A DNA stretch of 38,602 nt from JAUXFK01 sp034189035 (GTDB lineage Bacteria > Desulfobacterota > UBA8473): contig JAXHVA010000043.1 in NCBI GenBank assembly GCA_034189035.1, positions 1 to 38,602 on the forward strand, written 5' to 3'. Position 1 is the stretch's first letter. Each line of letters opens with the position of its first letter. The translations under genes and the position numbers were made by a program. The notes beneath the pieces are model-generated. The model ran no database searches and was not told the origin of the DNA. It saw only the letters and a list, made by a program, of their open reading frames with translations. Shown in pieces: positions 16,651 to 25,467 of this stretch.

Positions 16651-17007
16651 CTAGTTATCATTTAAGACCTCTTCTACTTTATTTAATAACTCGAGCACCT
16701 TAAAAGGTTTTTGGAGGGCTCCGTTGACTAGAATTCTCTCAAAGTCTTTTGCGTGCTTTTCGATATCATAGCCTGTTATTACGATTGTTTTAATCTTGCC
16801 TTTGGCTAGCTTGAGCCTTTCTATCGTTTCTAATCCATCCATACCAGGCAGACCAATATCCACAATATAGAGCTCATATTTTTTTTCCTTAGCTAAAGCC
16901 TTAAAACCATCTTTGACGATTTCAACTTCATAATCTCCGAGGATTTCACAATAGAGTCTTCCGAGGTATTCCTCATCTTCTACTATTAGAATGCTGGGCG
17001 TCTCCAT
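16651..17007 (-). CDS. Single-domain response regulator (CheY-like receiver)
   Basis: 118 residues forming only a receiver domain with no output domain. The acidic pocket is E10/D11 (ILIVEDEE), the phospho-acceptor D50 lies in YIVDIGLPGMDG, T78 is in IVITGYD and K100 is in LQKPFK, so it should be phosphorylated normally. Such proteins act by protein contact, as in chemotaxis or phosphorelays. No histidine kinase is in the window, so the partner is elsewhere. It is the last gene of a tight minus-strand group, only 11 bp after the cyclophilin-like gene and downstream of gmhA, an unusual pairing. It converges with glcD. Confidence 0.9.
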   Translation of the reverse strand: METPSILIVEDEEYLGRLYCEILGDYEVEIVKDGFKALAKEKKYELYIVDIGLPGMDGLETIERLKLAKGKIKTIVITGYDIEKHAKDFERILVNGALQKPFKVLELLNKVEEVLNDN

Positions 17008-17018
17008 ATTAGCGCTTT

Positions 17019-17423
17019 TTAAGGTCTATACTTTTCTATTCGTATTCTCTCTCCAGGAGACACTTTGTTCAGTACGTTAGTATCCCCTACAATTCTTCCT
17101 ACAATATTTACAGCACTCGCAGGACGAATCTCTTCTTCAGTGCTTATGGGTGTAGGGCCAAAGAAGATACAAAATGCGTTGCCTGTTGGCCAAAAACCCA
17201 AATCTCCTCTATCAACTGTGTCCTTAGCTTGTTTATCCAGGTCTGCACGAATTGGTATCTCAAAGTATAACTCGCCTCCCCATCTATTGCAGTCCGCATT
17301 TATGGGAAGAGCATTCCAGATAGCATCAGCAGTCTGGGTATCTGTTAACTCTCCATGTATTGATATCTTTCCAGTACTTATCGTAATCTTTCTTATTTCT
17401 CCCATTTTACGTAACAAGAACAT
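17019..17423 (-). CDS. Cyclophilin-like fold protein (TM1367-type)
   Basis: 134 residues matching the small cyclophilin-like family typified by Thermotoga TM1367. Marks are HGELTDTQTADAIWNALPI near residues 23-41, the WGGELYFEIP strand, and DLGFWPTGNAFCIFFGPTPIS, whose aromatic/Pro-Thr pattern is the family signature. The fold resembles cyclophilin, but the family is not known to have prolyl isomerase activity and its role is unknown. AGGAG lies 12 nt before the ATG used, which is long. An internal ATG at residue 7 (MGEIRK) is an alternative start. It lies 34 bp after gmhA and 11 bp before the response regulator, so the three are probably one transcript. Confidence 0.8.
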   Translation of the reverse strand: MFLLRKMGEIRKITISTGKISIHGELTDTQTADAIWNALPINADCNRWGGELYFEIPIRADLDKQAKDTVDRGDLGFWPTGNAFCIFFGPTPISTEEEIRPASAVNIVGRIVGDTNVLNKVSPGERIRIEKYRP

Positions 17424-17457
17424 GTCTCAATCATACTCCTTAAGCAAACCATCAGGG

Positions 17458-18030
17458 TCATTTTCTAAATAGTAACAATTCAACCATTTCACAGATAATA
17501 TGACCTATTGCAATATGGACCTCCTGTACGCGAGCAGTGTTGCTAGAGGCTACGTTTAATGAGATATCTACGATACTGGCGATCCTTCCCCCGTCTTTGC
17601 CTGTTATTCCAACTGTTTTTATCCCCAATTTCTTTCCAGTATATAACGCCTTGATAACATTTTCAGAATCTCCGCTTGTACTGAGCCCGAAAGCGACATC
17701 GCCCTCTTTTCCCAGTGCTTTTATCTGTTTGGAAAAAACGCAAGAAAAGTCAGAGTCATTTGATATACTTGTAATTACAGATGTATCTGTAGTCAACGCA
17801 ATCGCAGGAAGAGGAGGTCTATCTATTATAAAACGATTTATAAATTCTGCAGCAATATGCTGGGCATCAGCAGCGCTTCCTCCGTTGCCAAAGAGAATAA
17901 CCTTGTTCCCTTGGTGTATAGCATCCGCAACTGTTTCTACTGTCCTGATGATCTGATCGATATTTTTTTTCGCAAACACTACCTTTAAATTTGCGCTTTC
18001 CAAAAAACTCTGGATAATCTTATCCTTCAT
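17458..18030 (-). CDS. gmhA: Sedoheptulose-7-phosphate isomerase (phosphoheptose isomerase)
   Basis: GmhA turns sedoheptulose 7-phosphate into D-glycero-D-manno-heptose 7-phosphate, the first step toward the heptose of the lipopolysaccharide core. The 190 residues form one SIS domain: FGNGGSAADAQHIAAEF, STSGDSENV, and VQEVHIAIGHIICE. The metal/catalytic residues H58, E62, Q169 and H177 each lie 3 positions below their E. coli GmhA counterparts (H61, E65, Q172, H180), so the enzyme looks complete. It indicates an outer membrane with heptose-containing LPS. It is the first gene of a three-gene minus-strand group. The rest of the heptose pathway is not in the window. Confidence 0.93.
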   Translation of the reverse strand: MKDKIIQSFLESANLKVVFAKKNIDQIIRTVETVADAIHQGNKVILFGNGGSAADAQHIAAEFINRFIIDRPPLPAIALTTDTSVITSISNDSDFSCVFSKQIKALGKEGDVAFGLSTSGDSENVIKALYTGKKLGIKTVGITGKDGGRIASIVDISLNVASSNTARVQEVHIAIGHIICEMVELLLFRK

Positions 18031-18617
18031 TTATCTCTCTACTATGCATTAAAAAACGATATAATTTTTTTGAGCTTAAACCGTATACGTATTCTATGTC
18101 AAGTAAATTCAGATCTAATATAAAATTTTGATTGTCATTAAAGCGTACGATAGTTTTTTATTTAACATAACGCCAAAATTAATACTCAATATAAAGAGAT
18201 CGATCTACATTATCAAATCGTTGGCCTTCTCTATCTTGACAAAGCAAAAGATATTTATTTTCAACTAGTTGAGCCTTTAATACATATCCTTATTGAAACT
18301 CTAAAACCCCTTATACACTTTCCTCTTTTGTGGATGGCACTAACTCATCATGATATCTATGGAAATTTTAATCATATGAGTAAAAAAGGTTGCAATTTCT
18401 GTATAATTAAGTTATAAGCTAACCTTATTATTCATTAGACTAATTTTAAAATCCTTTTTTACTTTACCCAGATAAATTTCTTGATAAGTCCATTGCTCAC
18501 TCCAGTCGTTTTCAGAACTTTCTCTGTGGGATCAATGAATTCAGATTTATCTAAAGAGAAAACATATCGACGATTTTCTTTCAGAAATTTTCGTTTGGGT
18601 AAAATGATGGTATAGGG
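18031..18617. other. 587-bp intergenic region between gmhA and pheA
   Basis: This spacer divides two divergent operons. Near gmhA there is a consensus minus-strand TTGACA (18097-18102), but the -10 at the right distance (TTAAGC) is poor. Near pheA no clear promoter pair is visible; TATAAT occurs at about 18402-18407 without a -35 box. On the plus strand 18166-18417 is open for 83 codons with no early start codon. The first ATG, at 18334, leaves 27 residues ending GCNFCIIKL. This may be a gene remnant or chance. No structured RNA was recognised. Confidence 0.35.
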
Positions 18618-19733
18618 ATGTATACGCAAGGATTAAATAATAAGAAAGGCAGCAATCTGAATTTACAAAGAGAATTGGATGTTTTGCGGGGGAAAATAGA
18701 CCAAATAGATACTGAAATTCTTGATTTGCTTAATGAAAGAGCAAAAACAGCAATCAAAATTGCAAAAACTAAAATAGCAAATAATTTAGATTTTTATGCA
18801 CCGGATAGAGAGCTCAAAATCTATGAGAGACTCATAAGTATCAATAGAGGTCCTTTTCCAAACAAAGCAATTAAACCTGTATTCAAAGAGATCATCTCCG
18901 CTTCTTTGTCACTTGAAAAACATATTCATGTTCTATACTTAGGTCCAAAAGCGACTTTTACCCACCTTGCGAGTATCAGCCATTTTGGTCAGTCATCCAA
19001 TTTTATCGAAAAGAGAAATATACCTGAGATCTTCTCTGAAGTAGAAAGGGACAGGGCTGATTTTGGGGTAGTACCTGTAGAGAATTCGACCGAAGGGGTG
19101 GTCAGCAACACCTTGGATATGTTTATAGAATCAAATCTTAAAATAAGCGCTGAGATTTTACTAGAGATATCTCATCATCTTATGTCAAAAACAGGGAGGA
19201 TGGAAGACATTAAAAAGGTATACTCTCATCCTCATGCGATCGCGCAATGTAGAAACTGGCTCGATCGTAACCTTCCAAATATACCTATTATTGATGTGGC
19301 AAGTACCGCTTCAGCAGCTAAGAGTGCATCGGACGACATGTCGGTAGCTGCAATTGCCAGCGAGTATGCCGCATCTTACTATGATTTAAAAATAGTAAAA
19401 AGAAAGACAGAGGATAATATAAACAATTTTACCAGATTTTTAGTGATTGGTAAAAGCGAGTCTGAAAAAAGCGGTAATGATAAAACATCGATTATGTTTT
19501 CCATTAAAGATGAGGTGGGCATTCTATATAGAATGCTTGAACCCTTTGCAAAAAACAACGTAAATCTAACGAAGATTGAATCGCGACCTCTTAAAAAGAG
19601 AGCCTGGGAATACATGTTCTTCTTGGATATGGAAGGCCACATATTTGATAAAAATGTGAAAAAGGCATTAGAGGAATTGGACGAAAAATCCTTATTTTTA
19701 AAGGTATTAGGCTCCTATCCAAGGAGCAGTTAA
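18618..19733 (+). CDS. pheA: Bifunctional chorismate mutase/prephenate dehydratase (P-protein)
   Basis: This enzyme converts chorismate to prephenate and then to phenylpyruvate in phenylalanine synthesis. The chorismate mutase domain is at about 15-105 (ELDVLRGKIDQIDTEILDLL, then YAPDRELKIYERL). The prephenate dehydratase domain is at about 106-285, with YLGPKATFTHLAS, VPVENSTEGVVSNTLDMF and NNFTRFLVIG carrying the conserved Thr-Arg-Phe. A C-terminal ACT domain (about 295-370) has the ESRP motif of phenylalanine feedback sites, so end-product inhibition is expected. The ATG at 18618 abuts its AGGG, an imperfect ribosome site, but no better start is seen. It leads the plus-strand block pheA-tyrA-aroA. 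Confidence 0.95.
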   Translation: MYTQGLNNKKGSNLNLQRELDVLRGKIDQIDTEILDLLNERAKTAIKIAKTKIANNLDFYAPDRELKIYERLISINRGPFPNKAIKPVFKEIISASLSLEKHIHVLYLGPKATFTHLASISHFGQSSNFIEKRNIPEIFSEVERDRADFGVVPVENSTEGVVSNTLDMFIESNLKISAEILLEISHHLMSKTGRMEDIKKVYSHPHAIAQCRNWLDRNLPNIPIIDVASTASAAKSASDDMSVAAIASEYAASYYDLKIVKRKTEDNINNFTRFLVIGKSESEKSGNDKTSIMFSIKDEVGILYRMLEPFAKNNVNLTKIESRPLKKRAWEYMFFLDMEGHIFDKNVKKALEELDEKSLFLKVLGSYPRSS

Positions 19734-19750
19734 AAGAAGAAAATCGTTAG

Positions 19751-20647
19751 TTGAGCAAGAAGGAATTTAAAAAAGTGCTGTCAGTCTTTAATAAGGTTGT
19801 AATCATTGGTGTTGGGTTGATCGGAGGCTCCCTGGCTAAGGCTGCCAAGCAAAAAAAACTTTTTAAAGATGTCGTTGGAATAGCCAGAAATGAAAGAAAT
19901 CTGAAAAAAGGGATTGATTTAGGAGCAATCGACAGTTATACTACACATCTCACTGATGGACTTATTGATGCAGAACTGGTAATTGTAGCTACCCCTTCAG
20001 GAGTCATTGTAGATTTAGTAAAAAAGATAGTCCCAGAGGTTCCAAAAGGGTGTATCATTACAGACGTTGGGAGTATAAAGAGAGATATCGTAAGAGGGGT
20101 TGAAGGATTTATCCCTGATAATATATATTTCATTGGTGGTCATCCTATTGCAGGAAAGGAAGACTCTGGAATTGATGCAGCCTGTTCTTCACTATTTGTT
20201 GGACATAAATGTATACTTACTCCAACTGATAAGACCAATCCAAATGCCCTACAAAGAATAAAAAACATGTGGGAGGAAGTTGGATCTATTGTAATGCTAA
20301 TGGATATGGAGGAACATGATGAGATATTTGCTGCAGTGAGTCATTTGCCCCATATTGTCGCATTTTCTCTAATAAACACTATCATCCGTATGGAGGATAT
20401 AAAAGAAGATATTATAAAATACTCTGCCGGTGGTCTTAAGGACTTTACTCGAGTAGCAGCAAGTGACCCGGTTATGTGGAAAGATATTTTTATGATGAAC
20501 AGGGAAAATATACTGAACAGCATATCTTATTTTATGTCATCCATAGAAGAGTTAAAGAAGGCGATCGCACAAGGAGATTCTGAAAAATTGGTATCTGAAT
20601 TTGAAAGGTCGAGAACGTTAAGAAGATCCTTAAAAAGGGTTAATTGA
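19751..20647 (+). CDS. tyrA: Prephenate dehydrogenase
   Basis: NAD(P)-dependent oxidative decarboxylation of prephenate to 4-hydroxyphenylpyruvate for tyrosine. The 298 residues start with the Rossmann loop VVIIGVGLIGGSLAKAA (about 16-32). They contain DVGSIKRDIV, GGHPIAGKEDSGIDAA with the conserved His, and DEIFAAVSHLPHIVAF, the substrate-binding His segment. The start is a TTG at 19751 (TTG AGC AAG AAG), since no ATG lies upstream of the Rossmann fold in frame. It follows pheA by 17 bp and precedes aroA by 12 bp. No chorismate mutase or ACT domain is attached, so it relies on PheA or another mutase for prephenate. Confidence 0.94.
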   Translation: MSKKEFKKVLSVFNKVVIIGVGLIGGSLAKAAKQKKLFKDVVGIARNERNLKKGIDLGAIDSYTTHLTDGLIDAELVIVATPSGVIVDLVKKIVPEVPKGCIITDVGSIKRDIVRGVEGFIPDNIYFIGGHPIAGKEDSGIDAACSSLFVGHKCILTPTDKTNPNALQRIKNMWEEVGSIVMLMDMEEHDEIFAAVSHLPHIVAFSLINTIIRMEDIKEDIIKYSAGGLKDFTRVAASDPVMWKDIFMMNRENILNSISYFMSSIEELKKAIAQGDSEKLVSEFERSRTLRRSLKRVN

Positions 20648-20659
20648 GTTGGACTTATA

Positions 20660-21949
20660 TTGGAAAAGATAATTGTCGAAAGAAAAGGAAGCTTACAAGG
20701 AGAGGTTACAATACCCGGAGATAAGTCTATATCACACCGGGCCGTTATTATCAGCTCATTGGCAAAGGGAAAGACCCGTATAAAGGGCCTTTTAAAGGGC
20801 GAAGACAACTTGAGAACCATTAATGCCTTTCAATTGATGGGCATTAAGATTAAAAAGACCGATAACGATGAGTTAACAATACATGGTAGAGGTCTTCACG
20901 GTTTGACTGAACCTACAAATATTATCAATGCTGGTAACTCTGGAACAACAATGCGTCTGTTAACCGGTCTGCTTTGTGGGCAACAGTTTTTTTCTGTAAT
21001 TAATGGGGATAGGTACCTTCGAAAAAGGCCTATGAAGAGGGTTGTTTCCCCTCTTAGCTTAATGGGTGCGAATATCTGGGGAAGAGAAGATGGAAAGTTT
21101 GCCCCTCTTTGTATTAATAGGGCAAGATTAACTCCGATAGAGTATAATTCATCCATTGCAAGTGCTCAGGTGAAGTCAGCCATTCTTTTTGCAGGTCTCT
21201 ATACTGATGGTGTTACAAAAGTGAGTGAACCTTGGCTATCCAGAGATCATACTGAGCGAATGCTGAAGCGTTTTGGTGTCAGCTTAAATAGAAAGGGTAA
21301 TACAGTCAGTCTATTCGGCGGATCAGAACTCGAACCGAGGGATATTGATATTCCTCGAGACATATCATCCGCGGCTTTTTTTATTGTTGCTGCATTGATT
21401 ATTCCGGGTTCAGAAGTCATATTAAGGAAGATTGGGGCAAATCCAAGCAGGATTGGAGTAATAGAGATATTGAGAAAGATGGGAGGGGACATTCAAATAT
21501 TGCAAGAAGATAAGACAGGTGGAGAGCCTGTAATCGATATTTTAGTTAAAAGCAGCCCTTTAAAAGGCGTTAGAATTGAAGGCCCTTTCATACCCAAAAC
21601 CATAGATGAATTTCCCATATTATCCATTGCAGCATCAGTAGCGAAAGGTGAAACAGTCATAAAAGATGCCCAGGAACTCAGGGTAAAAGAGACGGATAGA
21701 ATCAAGGCTATGGCCAGTGAATTACTGAAGTTTGGGGTAGATGTGGAGGAATTCGATGATGGTATGATAATATCCGGGAATAATCATTTACACGGATGTG
21801 AATGCCAGAGTTACGGAGATCATCGAGTTGCCATGTCCCTGATCGTTGCTGGTCTTAGAGCATCAGGGAGAACCATTGTAAAAGACACATCATGCATCGA
21901 CACTTCTTTCCCTGGATTTCGAGATAAACTCTTTTCAATATTACACTGA
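20660..21949 (+). CDS. aroA: 3-phosphoshikimate 1-carboxyvinyltransferase (EPSP synthase)
   Basis: AroA joins shikimate 3-phosphate with phosphoenolpyruvate, the sixth shikimate-pathway step. The 429 residues show PGDKSISHRAVIISSLA near the N-terminus (PEP and shikimate binding Lys, Ser and Arg), NAGNSGTTMRLLTGLL (about 93-108), RPMKRVV, DEFPILSIAA, ELRVKETDRIKAMASEL (about 334-350) with the conserved Lys-Glu-Thr-Asp-Arg, and GDHRVAMSL. The start is TTG at 20660 (TTG GAA AAG), which fits the usual N-terminus length. It is translationally close to tyrA (12 bp) and followed 43 bp later by cmk. Confidence 0.96.
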   Translation: MEKIIVERKGSLQGEVTIPGDKSISHRAVIISSLAKGKTRIKGLLKGEDNLRTINAFQLMGIKIKKTDNDELTIHGRGLHGLTEPTNIINAGNSGTTMRLLTGLLCGQQFFSVINGDRYLRKRPMKRVVSPLSLMGANIWGREDGKFAPLCINRARLTPIEYNSSIASAQVKSAILFAGLYTDGVTKVSEPWLSRDHTERMLKRFGVSLNRKGNTVSLFGGSELEPRDIDIPRDISSAAFFIVAALIIPGSEVILRKIGANPSRIGVIEILRKMGGDIQILQEDKTGGEPVIDILVKSSPLKGVRIEGPFIPKTIDEFPILSIAASVAKGETVIKDAQELRVKETDRIKAMASELLKFGVDVEEFDDGMIISGNNHLHGCECQSYGDHRVAMSLIVAGLRASGRTIVKDTSCIDTSFPGFRDKLFSILH

Positions 21950-21992
21950 ATTGCATTAAAAAGTTGAAAATATTCCAAATATTGATTAATAT

Positions 21993-22670
21993 ATGAATAA
22001 GAGATTAATCATTGCTATAGATGGCCCATCAGGTGCAGGGAAAAGTACAATAAGTAAGTTACTGGCAGAAAGATTGAATTATATATATATCGATACCGGA
22101 GCTATGTATCGGGCTGTTGCATATAGTATGCTTAAGAGAAATATTGATATCGAAGATGATGATACGCTTTTTAGGATGTGCACAGATATTGACATCTCTT
22201 TTTGTAAAAAAAATGATTCTACAAGGATTATACTGAACAGTAAAGACATTACACAGGATATAAGATCTCCTGGTTTAAGTATGCTAGCATCTGATGTTTC
22301 TGCTAAAAAGGCTGTGCGGGACGCTTTACTCCAAATTCAGAGAAAAATGGGAGAAGGTGGGGGAGTTGTCATAGAAGGAAGGGATATCGGAACTGTGGTA
22401 TTCCCCAATGCGGATATCAAAATATATCTAGATGCCATTGTGGAAGAAAGAGGAAAGAGAAGATACAAAGAACTTTTAGCAAAGGGAGAGGATGTTACAT
22501 TAGAAGACGTAACAAAGGAAATAATACGCAGAGATCGTAACGATAGTTTAAGAAAACTCGCACCTTTGAAACCGGCCAGAGGTGCTTACCATATTGATTC
22601 TACGAATATCACCATAGATGAAGTAATAAAGAAAATATTAGGGATTATTGGAGAGTTTGAGGGATGTTAA
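21993..22670 (+). CDS. cmk: Cytidylate kinase
   Basis: Cmk phosphorylates CMP and dCMP to the diphosphates in the cytosol. The 225 residues hold the P-loop GPSGAGKST (about 9-17), YIDTGAMYRAVAY (about 31-43), the core VIEGRDIGTVVFPNADIKIY (about 125-144), the lid-region Arg residues ERGKRRYKEL, and the C-terminal RRDRNDSLRKLAPL and RGAYHIDST segment typical of Cmk. The position between aroA and rpsA is conserved in many Desulfobacterota and other proteobacteria. The short ORF at 22664 begins inside its last codons. Confidence 0.96.
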   Translation: MNKRLIIAIDGPSGAGKSTISKLLAERLNYIYIDTGAMYRAVAYSMLKRNIDIEDDDTLFRMCTDIDISFCKKNDSTRIILNSKDITQDIRSPGLSMLASDVSAKKAVRDALLQIQRKMGEGGGVVIEGRDIGTVVFPNADIKIYLDAIVEERGKRRYKELLAKGEDVTLEDVTKEIIRRDRNDSLRKLAPLKPARGAYHIDSTNITIDEVIKKILGIIGEFEGC

Positions 22671-22699
22671 CAAAAAAACTGAGGAGGATTTTCTTTTAA
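22664..22699 (+). other. Tiny 11-codon ORF overlapping the end of cmk, upstream of rpsA
   Basis: ATG at 22664, preceded by GAGGG, opens an 11-residue frame (MLTKKLRRIFF) that stops at TAA 22697-22699. The last A of that stop is the first base of the rpsA ATG (TAATG). The frame covers the GAGGAGG that serves rpsA, so translation of the one could affect the other. It could be a coupling leader for S1 or simply chance. Confidence 0.2.
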
Positions 22700-24477
22700 T
22701 GGAGGAAAAAATCAATAACAAAACAATAAATGATGAGGAGTCTAATCCAGAAAACAAAGAGGATGATGCATTCTCATCGTTTAATAGTGAGGAAGATGAT
22801 AAAGAAATTGAGATGGAGCAGTTCTACGAAAGCAGTTTGAGTAAGTTGCAAGAAGGTGAACTAGTAAAAGGAACAGTCGTTCAAGTTACCAAAGACTATA
22901 TAATGATAGATGTGGGTTATAAGTCTGAAGGACAGGTCTCCATTGGAGAATTCAAGGATGAAAATGGTGAACTTACCATTGCTGTAGGGGATGAAGTAGA
23001 GGTCTTATTGGAGAGAAGAGAGAATGAAGACGGGATTGTAGTTCTATCCAAAGATAAAGCGGATAATCTAAAAGTATGGAATGAGATCAGTAGGACATAC
23101 AACGAGGATGACGTAATTGAGGGTAAGATCATCTCCAGAATAAAAGGTGGATTGGCTGTAGATATTGGGGTAAGGGCATTTTTGCCCGGCTCCCAGGTTG
23201 ACATACGTCCTGTGAGGAATTTGGACGACTTAATCGGAAACACGTTTAAGTTTAAAATATTAAAGTTCAATAAAAAACAGAGGAATATCGTTCTCTCAAG
23301 GAGGGCTATCTTTGAAAAAGAAAGAGAAGAATTGAGAGAGGAGACCCTAAAGATACTAGAAGAGGGGCAAATCGTTGAAGGCCTAGTAAAGAATATTACA
23401 GATTATGGTGTCTTTGTTGATTTAGGGGGGGTTGATGGACTATTACACATTACAGATCTATCCTGGGGTAGGGTGAAACACCCTCATGATATATGCTCAA
23501 TTGGAGATAGGATAAAGGTTAAAGTCATAAAGTATGATAAGGAATCACAAAGGGTGTCTTTGGGGTTGAAGCAGATCACAGATGATCCATGGAGCAAAGC
23601 CGAGGAAAACTACACAATCGGTTCAAGGGTTACAGGAAAGGTTGTGAGCCTGACTGATTATGGTGCCTTTATCCGATTGGAAGAGGGGATTGAAGGTTTA
23701 ATCCATATATCTGAGATGTCATGGACCCAAAAAATCAGGCATCCATCAAAGATTGTGTCCTTAGATGATGTTGTTCAAGCTGTAGTCTTAGACATTGATA
23801 CATCTAAAAAGAGGATATCATTGGGTTTAAAACAGGTAGAACCAAATCCTTGGGATATTGTTAAAGAAAAATATCCGATAGGCACAAGGATTGAAGGTAC
23901 AATCAAGAATGTGATGGATTTTGGCCTTTTTATAGGTATAGAGGAAGGTATTGACGGTTTGATTCATGTTTCGGATATATCCTGGAAGCAAAAGATTAAG
24001 AATCCATCGGAATTATATCAAAAAGGTCAACATATAGAGGCAGTTGTTTTAAACATTGACCAAGAAAACGAAAGGTTTTCTCTGGGTATCAAACAACTCG
24101 AAGCAGACCCTTGGGATACGATTTCAAAAAGATATATAGTGGGCCAGACTGTATCTGGAAATGTTACCAATGTTACAGATTTTGGTATTTTTGTTGAATT
24201 AGAAGAGGGGATTGAAGGTTTGGTTCATGTCTCAGAGATTCGCAAGGAAAAAGTAGAAAGTCCCGATGCATTTGCAAAGGTAGGAGATAGAGTAACTGCT
24301 TTGATAATAAATATGTCGGAGAAAGAAAGAAAGATTGGATTAAGCATTAAGCAGTTAGATGAAACTTCAGAAAAAGTAACGATTCAAAAAATATTGAATA
24401 ACCAAAGTAATGCGACCTCCAATTTGGGAGAATTGATTAAAGAAGAATTGGAACAAAAAGCAGAACGAGAAACATAA
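22699..24477 (+). CDS. rpsA: 30S ribosomal protein S1
   Basis: S1 binds mRNA on the 30S subunit and helps initiation on messages with weak ribosome sites. The 592 residues begin with an acidic, poorly conserved N-terminus of about 55 residues rich in Glu and Asp, followed by six S1 (OB-fold) repeats. The last four are strongly alike (for example VTDFGIFVELEEGIEGLVHV and its relatives), while the first two are divergent, as in all S1 proteins. A TTG at 22648 would extend it into cmk, but the ATG at 22699 has GAGGAGG at 22681-22687 and is preferred, though the 11-nt spacing is slightly long. The sppA gene starts one base after the stop. Confidence 0.96.
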   Translation: MEEKINNKTINDEESNPENKEDDAFSSFNSEEDDKEIEMEQFYESSLSKLQEGELVKGTVVQVTKDYIMIDVGYKSEGQVSIGEFKDENGELTIAVGDEVEVLLERRENEDGIVVLSKDKADNLKVWNEISRTYNEDDVIEGKIISRIKGGLAVDIGVRAFLPGSQVDIRPVRNLDDLIGNTFKFKILKFNKKQRNIVLSRRAIFEKEREELREETLKILEEGQIVEGLVKNITDYGVFVDLGGVDGLLHITDLSWGRVKHPHDICSIGDRIKVKVIKYDKESQRVSLGLKQITDDPWSKAEENYTIGSRVTGKVVSLTDYGAFIRLEEGIEGLIHISEMSWTQKIRHPSKIVSLDDVVQAVVLDIDTSKKRISLGLKQVEPNPWDIVKEKYPIGTRIEGTIKNVMDFGLFIGIEEGIDGLIHVSDISWKQKIKNPSELYQKGQHIEAVVLNIDQENERFSLGIKQLEADPWDTISKRYIVGQTVSGNVTNVTDFGIFVELEEGIEGLVHVSEIRKEKVESPDAFAKVGDRVTALIINMSEKERKIGLSIKQLDETSEKVTIQKILNNQSNATSNLGELIKEELEQKAERET

Positions 24478-24478
24478 A

Positions 24479-25372
24479 ATGAAAAGAAAGCCTGTATTCA
24501 TCGGTCTTATAGTTGTTGCAATACTCCTTGTTATCTTCTTTGTATCTATCTTTACCTTAACGAGCACAACAAAAGGAAATTTCTCTTTTGTTACAGACAA
24601 AAAGATTGCTGTAGTGAACATTGAGGGGACGATTAAAGACTCAAGGACTATCATCGATCATCTCTTGATGTTCAAAAAGGATGAACAGATAAAGGCAATT
24701 GTGCTACGAATCGACTCTCCAGGAGGTGGTATAGGCCCAACCCAGGAAATCTATGAAGAGATAAAGAAGATAAGGTATAAAGATAAGAAAAGGATATTGG
24801 CCTCTATGGGGTCAGTTGCGGCTTCAGGTGGCTATTATATTGCGTGCGCCGCAGAAAAGATCGTAGCAAACCCCGGCACAATTACTGGGAGCATTGGTGT
24901 AATCATTCAGTTTGCAAATGTAGAAGAGCTCATGAGAAAGATCGGATTCAAGAGTGTTTTGATTAAAAGCGGTGAGTTTAAGGATGTAATGTCTCCTTTT
25001 AAAGCCATGACCAATGAAGAGAGAAATATACTCCAGGGGGTTATCGATAGTGTCCACAATCAGTTTATAGAAGCGGTCGTTAATGGGAGAAAATTAAAAA
25101 GAGAAGATGTCATTAAGATTGCAGATGGAAGAATATTTTCAGGAGAACAGGCAAAGGAATTAGGCTTAGTAGATTCGCTTGGCACATTACAGGATACCAT
25201 ATCAATGGCAGCTGAATATACTGGTATTACAGGTGAGCCAAAGGTCGTTTACCCACCTCAAAAGGGGTTTTCATTATTTGATTTTCTTTTTAGACATCTA
25301 TCCAATCATTTTATTGATCTCATCAATAATGAAACACATAGATTTAATTACCAGTTTATGCCGAATCGATGA
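24479..25372 (+). CDS. sppA: Signal peptide peptidase SppA, single-domain type
   Basis: A membrane-anchored serine protease that degrades cleaved signal peptides. Residues 6-28 form one membrane anchor. The ClpP-like domain has LRIDSPGGGIGPTQEIYEEI, then ASMGSVAASGGYYIACAA with the nucleophile S116 in the ASGGYY segment, and LIKSGEFKDVMSPF with the general-base lysine K168. The 52-residue distance matches Bacillus SppA (S147, K199). Length of 297 is that of the short form, not the 600-residue E. coli form. It starts one base after the rpsA stop, a link seen in related genomes. Confidence 0.95.
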   Translation: MKRKPVFIGLIVVAILLVIFFVSIFTLTSTTKGNFSFVTDKKIAVVNIEGTIKDSRTIIDHLLMFKKDEQIKAIVLRIDSPGGGIGPTQEIYEEIKKIRYKDKKRILASMGSVAASGGYYIACAAEKIVANPGTITGSIGVIIQFANVEELMRKIGFKSVLIKSGEFKDVMSPFKAMTNEERNILQGVIDSVHNQFIEAVVNGRKLKREDVIKIADGRIFSGEQAKELGLVDSLGTLQDTISMAAEYTGITGEPKVVYPPQKGFSLFDFLFRHLSNHFIDLINNETHRFNYQFMPNR

Positions 25373-25467
25373 AGACCGCTCTATACTATATCCTTTTAAA
25401 AGCAAGTTTTTGAAATAATAATCCTCTTTCCTGCCGGTTTATCGCATTATTAATGAAAGGAAAATGT

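Noticed and set aside
17537..17956. 139-codon plus-strand frame opposite gmhA
   Set aside because: gmhA on the minus strand has all active-site residues; the antisense frame has no family features.
22648..22698. Longer rpsA start at TTG 22648
   Set aside because: It overlaps cmk, has no ribosome site and adds 17 residues not seen in S1; ATG 22699 with GAGGAGG is better.
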